Positions 8,928 through 18,332 of a stretch of 49,297 bases of DNA are shown here, in pieces. The position numbers and the translations under genes were made by a program. Each line of letters opens with the position of its first letter. Within the stretch, counting starts at the first letter, position 1. The notes below the pieces were generated by a model, which made no database searches, was not told the origin of the DNA, and saw only the letters and a program-made list of their open reading frames with translations. This stretch comes from Saprospirales bacterium (GTDB lineage Bacteria; Bacteroidota; Bacteroidia; Chitinophagales; Saprospiraceae), in contig PAAY01000043.1 in NCBI GenBank assembly GCA_002698985.1, positions 1-49,297 on the forward strand, read 5' to 3'.

Positions 8928-10541
8928 ATGAAGAAAGCAATGTCATTAAAGAAAGAAATAGCCCGCCGGAAAACCTTCGGCATCATCTCGCACCCTGACG
9001 CCGGTAAAACCACGCTCACGGAGAAATTGCTCCTGTTTGGGGGTGCCATCCAGGTGGCCGGGGCAGTGAAGAGCAACAAGATCAAAAAGACCACGGTCTC
9101 CGACTTCATGGAGATCGAAAAACAACGGGGTATCTCCGTGGCCACCTCGGTGATGGCCTTTGAGTACCGGGACCTGAAGATCAACATCCTGGACACGCCG
9201 GGTCACCAGGATTTTGCCGAAGACACCTACCGCACCCTGACGGCGGTGGACAGCGCCATCGTGGTCATCGACGTGGCCAAAGGTGTTGAGCCGCAGACGG
9301 AAAAGCTGGTCAACGTATGCCGGATGCGGGATACGCCGATCATCATTTTCATCAACAAGCTGGACCGGGAAGGGAAGGACCCATTCGTATTGCTGGATGA
9401 AATAGAGCAGAAGCTGGGCATCACCGTATCGCCGCTGAGCTGGCCGGTGGGCATGGGTCGCATCTTCAAAGGCGTGTACAGCATGTATGAGCAAAAGCTG
9501 GTGCTCTTCCGCCCGCATGGAAAACAGAAGGAAGAAGACACCATCGAGTTCAACGACCTGTCGGACCCCGCTTTGGAAAAACACCTCGGTGAAAAGCCCG
9601 CGGCCACCCTGCGGGAGGAGCTCGAAATGGTACATGGCGTATATCCTGATTTCGACAAGGATGCCTACCTGAAAGGGCAGCAGTCGCCGGTGTTCTTTGG
9701 CAGCGCCATCAACAACTTCGGGGTGCGCGAGATGCTCGACTGCTTTGTGGACATTGCCCCGGTTCCCAGGCCCCGCCCAGCGGAGGAGCGCATGGTGGCA
9801 CCCGATGAGGAGGGCTTCACCGGCTTCGTGTTTAAGATCCACGCCAACATAGATCCCCGCCACCGTGCCCGCATCGCCTTTTTGCGCATCTGCTCCGGCA
9901 CCTTTGAGCGCAACAAGCCCTACCTGCACGTCCGCCTCGGTCAGCAGCTTCGCTTCGCAAACCCGACCAGCTTCATGGCCGATAAAAAGGAGGTGATCGA
10001 CGAAGCCTACCCGGGAGACGTGGTGGGCCTCCACGATACCGGTAATTTCAAAATCGGCGATACATTGACCGAAGGGGAAGTGCTCCATTTCAAAGGCATC
10101 CCGAACTTCTCTCCAGAACAGTTCCGGTACGTGGAAAACGCCGACCCGATGAAGTCGAAACAACTGGCCAAAGGCCTGGAACAGCTCATGGACGAAGGTG
10201 TGGCGCAGCTTTTTACGAAGGAAAGCAACGGCCGCAAAATCATCGGCACGGTAGGCGCTCTCCAGTTCGATGTGATCCAATACCGCCTGCAACACGAGTA
10301 CGGAGCCAGCTGCCGCTACGAACCTACCAACCTCCACAAAGCCTGCTGGATAACCAGCAAAGACCCCGCTGCCCTGAAAGAATTCATTGCCCGCAGGGCG
10401 AAGGACCTGGCCCGTGACACCCACGGCAACCTGGTCTATCTGGCCGAAAGCGCCTGGTCATTGAAAATGGCCCAGGACAACCACCCGGATGTGGAGTTCC
10501 ATTTTACAAGCGAGATGAATGGAGTTAGGAGGAGAGAGTAG
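8928..10541 (+). CDS. prfC: Peptide chain release factor 3
   Basis: A 537-residue translational GTPase. It has the G1 loop SHPDAGKT (about 21-28), switch I through EKQRGISV, G3 DTPGHQDF (89-96) and G4 NKLD (143-146). The order and the C-terminal domains ([37 protein letters not shown]) are those of RF3, not EF-G. RF3 recycles RF1/RF2 from the ribosome after termination. Starts at 8928 or 8940 ([10 protein letters not shown]) are both possible. The last codons and the TAG stop fall inside a tandem repeat of GAGAGTA units, so the C-terminus is set by repeat DNA. Confidence 0.95.
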   Translation: MKKAMSLKKEIARRKTFGIISHPDAGKTTLTEKLLLFGGAIQVAGAVKSNKIKKTTVSDFMEIEKQRGISVATSVMAFEYRDLKINILDTPGHQDFAEDTYRTLTAVDSAIVVIDVAKGVEPQTEKLVNVCRMRDTPIIIFINKLDREGKDPFVLLDEIEQKLGITVSPLSWPVGMGRIFKGVYSMYEQKLVLFRPHGKQKEEDTIEFNDLSDPALEKHLGEKPAATLREELEMVHGVYPDFDKDAYLKGQQSPVFFGSAINNFGVREMLDCFVDIAPVPRPRPAEERMVAPDEEGFTGFVFKIHANIDPRHRARIAFLRICSGTFERNKPYLHVRLGQQLRFANPTSFMADKKEVIDEAYPGDVVGLHDTGNFKIGDTLTEGEVLHFKGIPNFSPEQFRYVENADPMKSKQLAKGLEQLMDEGVAQLFTKESNGRKIIGTVGALQFDVIQYRLQHEYGASCRYEPTNLHKACWITSKDPAALKEFIARRAKDLARDTHGNLVYLAESAWSLKMAQDNHPDVEFHFTSEMNGVRRRE

Positions 10542-10597
10542 AGAGTAGAGAGTAGAGAGTAGGGAGTAGGGAGTAGAGACGTTGCACTGTAACGTCT
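10533..10597. repeat. 7-bp tandem array followed by an AGACGTT...AACGTCT hairpin
   Basis: About six copies of GAGAGTA/GGGAGTA run from inside the prfC stop region to 10576, directly followed by AGACGTTGCACTGTAACGTC and one more T (10577-10597), a hairpin with 7-bp arms. The same composite in inverted orientation occurs at 15785-15835. The array also mirrors the CTACTCC array at 11129-11205, so the four-helix-bundle gene between is flanked by inverted arrays. Confidence 0.7.
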
Positions 10598-10677
10598 GGA
10601 TAGGGGACAATTTTCGGGGCTTTCACTCCGTGTAATTACGCTGATTAACTCTGCGGATTTTAGAGTAGGACGATGAG

Positions 10678-11055
10678 TTATTGAGGAGTTGATTTTCCTC
10701 GATTGATAGTTCTTCGACGAAGTCCACTCAGCATTCGGGCTATCTGGTCAAATTCCTGAATTAATAAATTGAGATTCTCATCTGAAAGATATTTTAGGTC
10801 ATGGGCTAAGGTGGCCTGTACTCTTAATTCTACCACACTGCCATAGGATATTTCATAAAATCGGGATTTGTCTTTTTCACTTGTCCTACAACTACCCTCA
10901 GCAATATTACTGGCTACTGAAACTGCCGCCCTTCTCATTTGAATAGATAGGCCGAAGAGTTCCGAATTTGGAAATTTTTCAGTTTCCTGATAAATGAGCT
11001 TTACGACATTTCTTGCCTTTTGCCATACTTCAAGTTTCTCATAGTAGTATTCCAT
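10678..11055 (-). CDS. Four-helix-bundle protein (23S rRNA intervening-sequence protein family)
   Basis: A 125-residue protein with the family's opening KLEVWQKARNVVKLIYQETE, the block LFGLSIQMRRAAVSVASNIA, and the later ISYGSVVELRVQATLA. These small helical proteins were first seen inside intervening sequences of 23S rRNA genes and are common as stand-alone genes in Bacteroidota; their function is unknown. Here it is not in an rRNA gene but between prfC and a tolC-like gene, flanked by inverted 7-bp repeat arrays (10533-10576 and 11129-11205). That arrangement suggests acquisition as a unit (inference). Confidence 0.88.
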   Translation of the reverse strand: MEYYYEKLEVWQKARNVVKLIYQETEKFPNSELFGLSIQMRRAAVSVASNIAEGSCRTSEKDKSRFYEISYGSVVELRVQATLAHDLKYLSDENLNLLIQEFDQIARMLSGLRRRTINRGKSTPQ

Positions 11056-11128
11056 GGCATCAGATATTTCTGCCGAAATATATACATATTCTATTCAATT
11101 ATTGGAAATTGCCTGTCCAATTTTCATG

Positions 11129-11205
11129 TACTCCCTACTCCCTACTCCCTACTCCCTACTCCCTACTCCCTACTCCCTACTCCCTACTCCCTACTCCCTA
11201 CTCCC
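11129..11205. repeat. Tandem array of CTACTCC, about 10-11 copies
   Basis: A near-perfect 7-bp unit repeated across 77 bp just downstream of the TolC-like stop codon (on the coding strand) and upstream of the four-helix-bundle gene. Its reverse complement GGAGTAG is the unit of the 10533-10576 array, and a third short array of it lies at 15803-15835. Confidence 0.85.
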
Positions 11206-11222
11206 CAAACCCTAAACCCACC

Positions 11223-12545
11223 TCAAAATTCCGCAACCAGCAAAGCTCCGCTCAGTTGGAGCAATTCCAGTTCGAAGCGTTTGGCGTTGTACTTGGCAAT
11301 GCTGAGGTTGGTGGCGGCAGCCAAGAGGTTGAGTTGGGCCTGGCGGAATTCTACGGAGATGATTTGTCCCAGCCGGAACTGGCCCTGGGAGCGCTCGAAA
11401 TTGAGGCGGGCGGTGGCCAGGTTGCGGCGCTCCGTGTCGAGGACGAAAAGGGCTGTCTGGTAGTTCTGCCAGGCATTGCGGACATCCCGCTCCAGATCGA
11501 GGAGGAGTTGGTCTTTGAGCAGTTGCTGGTTGTTGATCAGCACGCGGCTGTTGGCCATGCGGGTGCGGCGGATGCCGCCGTCGAAGAGGTCCCAGCGGAG
11601 GCTGAGGCCCAGGTTGAGGCCGCGTGTGTTTTGCCAGTCGATGGTTGATTTGGTGTCGTTGTCTTTGAGGGCGTAGGCGTAGGTGGCATTGGCGCTGATG
11701 CGGGGCCGATTGGTGGTTTCCGCCAGCCGGAGGTCGTATTCGCTGAGCAGCAGGTCCTGTTCAGCCAGCAGCAGTTGCACATTGTTTTGGAGGGCCTGTT
11801 TCAGAATGGCATCGAGGCTGAGGCCCTGGCCGTACACCACCGTGGTGTCGATGTCGAATTGGGTATCGGCCGGCCGGCCAATGAGGGCGTTCAGGCTGCG
11901 GCGGGCATTTTCCAGTTGGGCTTCAAGGTTCAGCAGGTTGACGCTGTCGCGCTGCAGGTCCACTTCGGCGTTCAGCACGTTGAGGCGGATGCCCTGGCCG
12001 TACTCGTACTGGTAGCGGGTGCGCTCAAGGCGTTGTTTGGACACTTCCAGGGCTTCCTTTTGCAGGGCTACATTTTCGGTGAGCTGGGCCACCTGGTAGT
12101 AGCTGTTGAGCAGTTGCAGGGCAGTGAACTCCATGCTCTGGCGCAGCTCCAGGTCGGCGGTGGCTTTGCTTTCCCGCAGGCGCTCGATGTTCAGCGCCCT
12201 TGCCTTTCCGTCGTAAATGAGGTAGTTGACGCCGAGGCTGGCGCTGCTGCTAAGGCTGGTGGCGCCATTGGCTTTCAGGGAACTGCCGTCGTTGTAATCG
12301 AAGCGGGAGCCGCCTTCGTCGAGGTCCACACCGGCATTGGCCGAAACGGTGGGCAACTGCCCGGTGTTGAAAACCGAGGTGTTGTTTTCCGCAATTTGAA
12401 CGGAGTTGCGCGCCAGGCGCACGGACAGGTTTTGCCCGAAGGCCTGTTCAACGGCCGCAGACTTCGTCAACAGGTTTTGCGAAGCGACAACAGAAGAAAA
12501 AAGGAGCGAAGCGACAAAAAACAGGTTTTTAAGACAGTTCTTCAT
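11223..12545 (-). CDS. TolC-family outer-membrane efflux protein
   Basis: A 440-residue outer-membrane channel component of the adjacent RND pump. It has a signal peptide (MKNCLKNLFFVASLLFSSVV), then the two repeated TolC modules with long coiled-coil helices (for example ENVALQKEALEVSKQRLERT and LLLDLERDVRNAWQNYQTAL) and the usual RPxISAN segment between them. The start at 12545 (MKNCLKN) is preferred over 12572 because it begins the signal peptide. It overlaps the end of the RND gene by 17 bp, indicating translational coupling in a MarR-adaptor-RND-TolC operon transcribed leftward. Confidence 0.9.
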   Translation of the reverse strand: MKNCLKNLFFVASLLFSSVVASQNLLTKSAAVEQAFGQNLSVRLARNSVQIAENNTSVFNTGQLPTVSANAGVDLDEGGSRFDYNDGSSLKANGATSLSSSASLGVNYLIYDGKARALNIERLRESKATADLELRQSMEFTALQLLNSYYQVAQLTENVALQKEALEVSKQRLERTRYQYEYGQGIRLNVLNAEVDLQRDSVNLLNLEAQLENARRSLNALIGRPADTQFDIDTTVVYGQGLSLDAILKQALQNNVQLLLAEQDLLLSEYDLRLAETTNRPRISANATYAYALKDNDTKSTIDWQNTRGLNLGLSLRWDLFDGGIRRTRMANSRVLINNQQLLKDQLLLDLERDVRNAWQNYQTALFVLDTERRNLATARLNFERSQGQFRLGQIISVEFRQAQLNLLAAATNLSIAKYNAKRFELELLQLSGALLVAEF

Positions 12546-15500
12546 GGTCAGCATTTTGTTCGATGATGGCACGTTCCACTTCCTCGCGGGTGGGTTTCTT
12601 GCCGGTGGTAAACCATACCCTGGCCACTTTAAGGCTGTTGCTGAAGTAAAGCAACAAAGGCAGCAGGAGCAGGGTAAGAAATGTGCCGATCAGGATTCCA
12701 TAGGAAATTGAAATGGCCATGGGTATCAGGAATTGCGCCTGCCGGCTCTTTTCCAGCATCAGCGGGGCCAGGCCGGCAATGGTGGTGGCAGAGGTCAGGA
12801 AGATGGCCCTGAACCTCGTTTTACCTGCCTCGAAAAGTGCCTGTTTGAAAGGCACACCTTCCCGCAGGAAGCTGTTGAACTTGCTCATCAGCACCAGGCC
12901 GTCGTTCACCACGATGCCCACCAGGGCAATGATACCCAGCCACGACAGGATGTTGATGGGGAAGCCGTGCAGCCAGTGGCCCCAGGCCACGCCGATGAGG
13001 CTGAACGGTACCAGCAGGAACAGCATCAGCGGCTGGCTGTAAGAGCGGAAGGTGAAGGCGATGATGGCGTAGATCAGGAACAGGATGGCCGGCACGGCAA
13101 ATTTGGCAGAGTTGCTCACCTTGCTGGCCTCCCGGTTTTGCCCTTCGTACAAGGCCGTGACGGTGGGGTGCTGCGCCAGGATATCGGGCATGATGCTGCT
13201 GCGGATGTACTCCAGCATGTCGGTGGCGCTGTCCTTGCGGTCGCGCAGGTTGGCTTCCACCCGGATTTCCCTTTTCCCGTTGAGGTGGTTGATGAGCACT
13301 TCGCCTCTGGCAATTTCGTAGTCCGCAATTTCTGACAGTGGCACCCGGCTGCCCATGGGCGTCAGAATCCACATATCGTCCAGATTTTTGATGCTATGGC
13401 GGTTGGAGCGGTCGTAGCGCACCCAGACACGGATCTCGTCCTGGCCGCGCTGGAAGCGCTGTACAGGCTGGCCGAAAAAGCCGCCCCGCACCTGCTGCAG
13501 CAGGCTGTTGTAGGTCATGCCCAGCAGGTAGGCGCTTTCCTTCAGTTTCAGCTTGATTTCTTTGATGCCAGCGGGATCGTTGTCGGAAATGTCTTTCAGT
13601 TTGGGCTCTTTTTGCAGTTGCTCTTTCAGCATTTCCTTCACCGCTTTCAGTTCCGGAATGTTGTGACTCACCAATGAAACAGAAACGGGCTTGCCGCCAA
13701 AGTTGGAGCCGGAGCCATATTCTATGCTTTCTGCACCGTAGATGAAGCCGACCTCGTCGGCCAGGGCATTGGCAATGTCGTCAGAAGGAAAATCCCGGGC
13801 TTCGCCAGGCAGGAGGTTCAAGGTGAGGCTGGCGGTGGAGGTGCCAGGTCCGATCCGTTTCACCATGTTCTGTATGACCGGCTGGCCGTCGTGCTGTTTC
13901 TTCGTAAACTCCTCATTGACGAGCTGTGCCTTCTGTTCGATGTAGGTGATGAGGCTGTCGGTAATTGTTTCGCTGGTGCCCTGGGGCATGCGGAGGGTCA
14001 CCGTAACGGCGTCGCTGGCTATGGGCGGGAAGAAGGTGGTCTTCACAATGCCGGCACCCACCGAGCCGATGGTCAGGATCAACATGGCCAGCGGTATGGC
14101 AAAGCCCAGCACCGGATTGTTGAGGAAAAACTGAAGCACGGGCGCATACACCTTGTCGCGAAACCACACCAGGCCTTTGTCTGCCCAGACGTTTATTCGA
14201 TAAGGTGCGGCACGTCGGTTCAGTGCCCGGCTGTGGGCGATGTGCGCTGGCAGTATAATGAGTGCTTCGATCAATGAAACCAGAAGGGTGAGAATTACAA
14301 CTGTTGAAACCTCCGAAAAGAACTCTCCGACACGGCCCTCCAAAAAATAGAAAGTTGAAAATGCCACGATGGTGGTTAAAATAGCAGAAACCACTGCCGG
14401 CAGCACCTCCATTGTGCCATCGATTGCTGCCCGTATCGGTGATTTGCCCTTCTCATAATGCATGAAGATGTTCTCGCCGATCACAATCCCGTCGTCCACC
14501 AGGATGCCGATCACGATGATCATTCCGAAGAGGGAAAGCACGTTGATGGTGATCAGCTGACTGGCAAAGATGAACATTCCGAAGAAAGAAGCAGGAAGTC
14601 CAATGGCCACCCAAAATGCCAGACTGGGCTTTAGGAACAGGGAAAGCAGGATAAGCACCAGCAGAATGCCTATCGCACCGTTTTCCATGAGGAGTTGTGT
14701 TCGCTGGCGCAATACCAGCGAGGCATCCCGGGTCACATCCAGGTGTACATTGTCATTTTTTGCATTGAAGTCATCGATGTATTTGAGGGTCTCGTCGGCA
14801 GCATGCAGCAGGTCTTCGCTGTTGGTGGTGGACACGCTGAATTCAATGGCCGGGTGGCCGTTCATGTAGAGCCGGTCGGGCACTTCGCTCCAGGTATCCC
14901 TGACTTCGGCCACGTCCTTCAGGTAAATGATGCGACCCGAGGCGTCGGCCCGCACCACGATGAAATCCAGTTCATCACCGAAATACCTTCGGTTTCGGGC
15001 CCTGATTAGGTAATCTTCGGATTCCGTCCGGATGGTGCCGCCGGTGGCTAGGATGTTGCTGTTAGCAACGGCCTGGGCCACTTCGGCAAAGCTCAGGTTG
15101 TAAGCCCGCAGATCCGGTTCCCGAACCGCAATCTCTATCTCTTCGGCCGGGAAGCCGGTCAGGTTGACCTGCGAAATGCCTTCGATTCCCCGAAGGTCAT
15201 TTTCTATCCTTCGGGCAATTTGCTTGAGCGTTTTCAAGGGTACTTTATCGCCGCTCAAAGTGAACTGAACGGAACGGGCCATGGGCTCCAGCTTGGCCAC
15301 TACCGGGGGCTCCATGCCCACCGGGTAGGAAGGCACCCTGTCCACGGCATTTTTCACATCGGCCAACACCACGTCTATGTCGTAGTCCAGCAGTGTTTCT
15401 ACGGTGATGGTTGCCGAGTTTTCCGAAGAAACAGAAGTCACCCGGTCAATGCCCACCAGGCCCCTCAGGTTGTCCTCTATTCTCAATACAATGCCTTCTT

Positions 15501-15681
15501 CAATCTCTTGTGGAGAGGCCCCCGGATAGGCAATCCGGATGGTGATCATGTTCGGTTCATTGAGCGGAAAAAAGGAAGACCGGGTGCCCAACACACCCCA
15601 CAGACCAAAGGCAAATAGCGCAAACAGGAAGATGTTTACCGCTACCGGAAATTTGATGAAATATGCTATGACAGACCTCAT
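12529..15681 (-). CDS. RND-family efflux transporter permease (AcrB-like)
   Basis: A 1050-residue inner-membrane proton-drive pump of the AcrB/HAE type: an N-terminal TM helix (FPVAVNIFLFALFAFGLWGV), two large periplasmic loops and two blocks of TM helices. TM4 carries IGILVDDGIVIGENI, with the Asp pair used in proton relay. The second half holds IALVGIVVNDGLVLMSKFN. It would export small toxic compounds together with the adaptor (15812-16939, interrupted here) and the TolC-like channel (11223-12545). A 130-bp gap with two tandem arrays separates it from the adaptor gene. Confidence 0.92.
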   Translation of the reverse strand: MRSVIAYFIKFPVAVNIFLFALFAFGLWGVLGTRSSFFPLNEPNMITIRIAYPGASPQEIEEGIVLRIEDNLRGLVGIDRVTSVSSENSATITVETLLDYDIDVVLADVKNAVDRVPSYPVGMEPPVVAKLEPMARSVQFTLSGDKVPLKTLKQIARRIENDLRGIEGISQVNLTGFPAEEIEIAVREPDLRAYNLSFAEVAQAVANSNILATGGTIRTESEDYLIRARNRRYFGDELDFIVVRADASGRIIYLKDVAEVRDTWSEVPDRLYMNGHPAIEFSVSTTNSEDLLHAADETLKYIDDFNAKNDNVHLDVTRDASLVLRQRTQLLMENGAIGILLVLILLSLFLKPSLAFWVAIGLPASFFGMFIFASQLITINVLSLFGMIIVIGILVDDGIVIGENIFMHYEKGKSPIRAAIDGTMEVLPAVVSAILTTIVAFSTFYFLEGRVGEFFSEVSTVVILTLLVSLIEALIILPAHIAHSRALNRRAAPYRINVWADKGLVWFRDKVYAPVLQFFLNNPVLGFAIPLAMLILTIGSVGAGIVKTTFFPPIASDAVTVTLRMPQGTSETITDSLITYIEQKAQLVNEEFTKKQHDGQPVIQNMVKRIGPGTSTASLTLNLLPGEARDFPSDDIANALADEVGFIYGAESIEYGSGSNFGGKPVSVSLVSHNIPELKAVKEMLKEQLQKEPKLKDISDNDPAGIKEIKLKLKESAYLLGMTYNSLLQQVRGGFFGQPVQRFQRGQDEIRVWVRYDRSNRHSIKNLDDMWILTPMGSRVPLSEIADYEIARGEVLINHLNGKREIRVEANLRDRKDSATDMLEYIRSSIMPDILAQHPTVTALYEGQNREASKVSNSAKFAVPAILFLIYAIIAFTFRSYSQPLMLFLLVPFSLIGVAWGHWLHGFPINILSWLGIIALVGIVVNDGLVLMSKFNSFLREGVPFKQALFEAGKTRFRAIFLTSATTIAGLAPLMLEKSRQAQFLIPMAISISYGILIGTFLTLLLLPLLLYFSNSLKVARVWFTTGKKPTREEVERAIIEQNADHEELS

Positions 15682-15693
15682 TGGATTTTTTTT

Positions 15694-15835
15694 CGTGACT
15701 CGTGACCCGTGACTCGTGACTCGTGACTCGTGACTCGTGACTCGTGACCCGTGACTCGTGACGGGACCTTTGTATCAGGGGTAAGACGTTGCGGTGCAAC
15801 GTCTCTACTCCCTACTCCCTACTCCCTACTCCCTC
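15694..15835. repeat. CGTGACT tandem array, hairpin and CTACTCC array in the efflux operon
   Basis: About ten copies of the 7-bp unit CGTGACT/CGTGACC occupy 15694-15762. They are followed by GACGTTGCGGTGCAACGTC (15785-15803, perfect 8-bp arms) and about four copies of CTACTCC running to the adaptor gene stop. The hairpin plus array is the inverted counterpart of 10533-10597. The block sits between two genes of one operon and would be transcribed. Confidence 0.8.
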
Positions 15836-16939
15836 CTCTACTCTCCTCACCCTCATGCCGTTGAAGGCGCCGGGCACGGGTTTGGCCAGGATGACGGCGC
15901 CATCCTCAAGGCCTTTAACCACCACTGATTTTTCTTTGAAGAAGACCGGTTCTACATCGGCCAGAGTCAGCACTGTGTCCTGCACCAGGAACACCTTGTT
16001 GCCTTCCTGCAACAACTTCCGGTCTATTTCATAGGCGTTTTGCTCGGCTTTAGCTTCCAGTTCGGCCTCCAGAAACATGCCTTCCCGCAGGTCTTTGCCA
16101 CTCACTTCGATGTACACCAGCACCATTTGCGAAGTGGTATTGACTGTGCCGTTGATGCGGGCCACCCTTCCTTTCCAGCGCTTGTTGTTATCCAGGTCGT
16201 GCAGCTCAACGGTTTTGCCCACTTTCAGCAAATCCAGGTAGCTCACGTTCACCGGCAGTTCCAGTTCGTACACACTGGAGTTGAGAAACTCGCCCAGTTT
16301 CTGGCCGGGGCGCACCAGTGTTCCCGGATTTACCGCAGCCATGGTCAGGATACCCGAAAAAGGGGCCCTGATCTCAAACTTGATCAGTCGCTCTTCGAGA
16401 TTTTTGACGGTGTACCACAGCGTGAAAAAATTGCGGCCCGAGATGAAGAGCTTTTCCCGCTCATCGGCCGGTTCGGGCAGGGGCGCCAGCGGAGCCTCCA
16501 TGTCAAAGTTGCGGACGTAGGCCTCCCATTTTCCGAAGGCCTCCGGATAGTCCAGCTTCAGATCGGGCAGGGTGAGTACAATCTGGTTGTAGAGGTTGCT
16601 CTTCTAGGCCTTGAGGTTGGCGCGGTGCTCATCGCTGTTAATGCGCAAGAGCAGCTCCCCTTTTCTGTAAAAGCTGCCCGGCCGGTAGAGGTGAGCGCTT
16701 TTCTCGAAGATGCCCTGCACCTCGGCAAACAAGTCCACTTTATTGCGGGCCACCAGGCTGCCACTGCTGGTGATCACAATGGGAATACTGCTGTTCTGCA
16801 CCGTGTCGGTAAAAACCGCCGTGATGTTCTTTTTGGGTGCTGCAGCAGCCTGCGGCTTGCCGGACATCAGGGATTTTGCGCCTAAAAAGGCCACCACCAA
16901 AAGGGCCAGCCCCAAAACAGAAGTGATTATTTTTCTCAT
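15812..16939 (-). pseudogene. RND efflux periplasmic adaptor (membrane fusion protein) with in-frame amber stop
   Basis: One continuous frame of about 375 codons encodes an RND adaptor: an N-terminal membrane helix (MRKIITSVLGLALLVVAFLG), the biotinyl-lipoyl half with SSGSLVARNKVDLFAEVQG, a hairpin region, then LIKFEIRAPFSGILTMAAVN and the beta-barrel domain. Codon 112 is TAG (16604-16606), in ...EHRANLKA-stop-KSNLYNQ; a CAG Gln codon differs by one base. The next in-frame ATG (16501) would give a 229-residue product lacking the anchor and first lipoyl half. Either the pump is inactive in this strain, or the stop is suppressed, or it is a sequencing error. Confidence 0.85.
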
Positions 16940-17084
16940 TTAAACAAGTTTTTAGAGGTTTTTGCAGTGCGCTCAGGGGTTGAGAGGAGTTGAGAGAAGT
17001 TTAGAGTGGTTTAGAGTGGTTGCGCTCGGTCGCCCCTATACCTTTCTATACCAGTATTTTAGGCTCCTGATTCCTCAGTTCCTC

Positions 17085-17114
17085 CCCCGATCCCAAAGGA
17101 TTTCGGGATCGGGG
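17085..17114. repeat. REP-like palindrome downstream of the MarR gene
   Basis: CCCCGATCCC (17085-17094) pairs with GGGATCGGGG (17105-17114). It is embedded in TTCCTCAGTTCC / TTCTTCAATTCC repeats next to the marR stop codon. Similar hairpin-plus-pyrimidine blocks occur near 8247, 29603 and 43487. Confidence 0.65.
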
Positions 17115-17131
17115 TTCGATTCTTCAATTCC

Positions 17132-17581
17132 TCATTCCTCAAATTCAATCCCCAGGTTCTCCTGCACCTTTTTTATCGTCTCGATGGCGGATTTGATCTC
17201 CTCCTCTGAGATGTCTTTCTGCACGTTTTCGATGATCTCTCTGATCACCGGCACCGCCTCTTCCATGGTTTGCCTACCCGTTTCGGTCAGGTAAATGCGG
17301 TTTATCCGGCGGTCCTGTTCGTCGGTTCGGCGTTCCACCAGGCCTTTGCGTTCCAGGGTACTCACCAGCCTTGTCAACGAAGCTTTGTCCCGTTCCGTAA
17401 TGACGGCCAGTTCGTTTTGCATGCGGCCGTCTTTCTCCATCAGAAACTTCAGAAAGATCAGTTGCTCCCGGGTCAGGTCCATGCCCCTGCTCTTGAAAAA
17501 ATCAGCCACGTAAATGCCCAACAGCTTGGACGTTTTGCTGATCCAGGGCAAGAGGCTTTTCGTGATTTCGGCATCCATCAT
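17132..17581 (-). CDS. MarR-family transcriptional regulator
   Basis: A 149-residue winged-helix regulator. It has the recognition helix region TERDKASLTRLVSTLERKGL and the wing VERRTDEQDRRINRIYLTETG, followed by C-terminal dimerisation helices. As first gene upstream of the adaptor-RND-TolC operon, in the same direction and 192 bp away, it is the likely repressor of the pump, responding to a small molecule (inference). Start 17581 or 17578. Confidence 0.88.
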   Translation of the reverse strand: MMDAEITKSLLPWISKTSKLLGIYVADFFKSRGMDLTREQLIFLKFLMEKDGRMQNELAVITERDKASLTRLVSTLERKGLVERRTDEQDRRINRIYLTETGRQTMEEAVPVIREIIENVQKDISEEEIKSAIETIKKVQENLGIEFEE

Positions 17582-17763
17582 AATTCAGCGGGCTCTAAAA
17601 AGGCGGCAAATTTAAAGCAATTGGTTGCATACACAACTAAATGCAGCTTCTGTTCAACGAAGCCCAAAAAAATGTCAGCCAATGGCAGGTCTGTGTAAAT
17701 GAAATTGCACGGCAGAATAATACCAGAGCGGCAGCGTCAGGTTGGTGAACACCACAAAACCAC

Positions 17764-18043
17764 ATGCCCGCTCCAAAATCTTATACCACCTACCCTACCT
17801 ACACAGGCCACAGCCTGTTTCTGGTGCTTGCCATCATGGCGGTGTACTATTTCCGGGAGCGGAGCCTTTTTCTCGACACGGCCTTCCAATCGTTCGAAAT
17901 CATCAAAAACGGCGGCTTTGCCATCCAGGTCAACCGCTTCGGGGCGGTGTTTGCGCAGGCTTTCCCGCTATTACAACTTCCGGAATACCCTCACACCCAC
18001 CCGGCTGATGAACGTGGACGTGATGGCGGTGGGAGAAAAGTAA
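17764..18043 (+). pseudogene. Decayed membrane-protein gene (N- and C-terminal remnants)
   Basis: The frame from 17764 starts like a genuine membrane protein (MPAPKSYTTYPTYTGHSLFL, a TM helix, then NGGFAIQVNRFGAVFAQAFP) but turns into an unlikely sequence after about residue 68. From about 17967 a second frame gives RYYNFRNTLTPTRLMNVDVM and ends at a TAA (18041-18043), which looks like the genuine C-terminus of a protein. The simplest reading is one gene with a large out-of-frame internal deletion, but two different remnants cannot be excluded. It marks the left border of the AT-rich accessory region. Confidence 0.5.
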
Positions 18044-18332
18044 GGGGAGAAAGGGATGATGAACGGTTTTTTCGAATGCGTTTTTGGGGAGTTTTATGGG
18101 GTTTTGTAGCTTTGTCATGATTTGTTTCCTCTTTGATGTAACATCTTTGAATGTCCTTTGCTTCATAACACCTTTGCAACAGCAGCAAACTGATTGATCG
18201 TAACTTCTGCGGAAGTTGTTAACTTCAGCGAGTGGAGTTCAATTTCAGAGTAAAACTTCTTAAGTTCGAGATGGTTTCAAAGGGGAAAAAGAGATATTTA
18301 AGTAATCAAAGGTTATACACAATGAAAAATAC
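18044..18332. other. Gene-free spacer with partial G/T-rich repeat
   Basis: No coding signal. Positions 18060-18115 hold GTTTTTGGGGAGTTTTATGG and TTTTGTAGCTTTG, a diverged copy of the G/T-rich module of the ~500-bp spacer repeats found further right. The rest is AT-rich and ends at the start of the first accessory gene. Confidence 0.45.

Noticed and set aside
8946..10424. A 492-codon minus-strand frame opposite prfC
   Set aside because: Antisense to a universally conserved gene, and the composition is typical of a shadow frame.
11129..11205. Possible CRISPR array
   Set aside because: The units are 7 bp without spacers. All arrays in the window are simple tandem repeats, and no cas genes are present.
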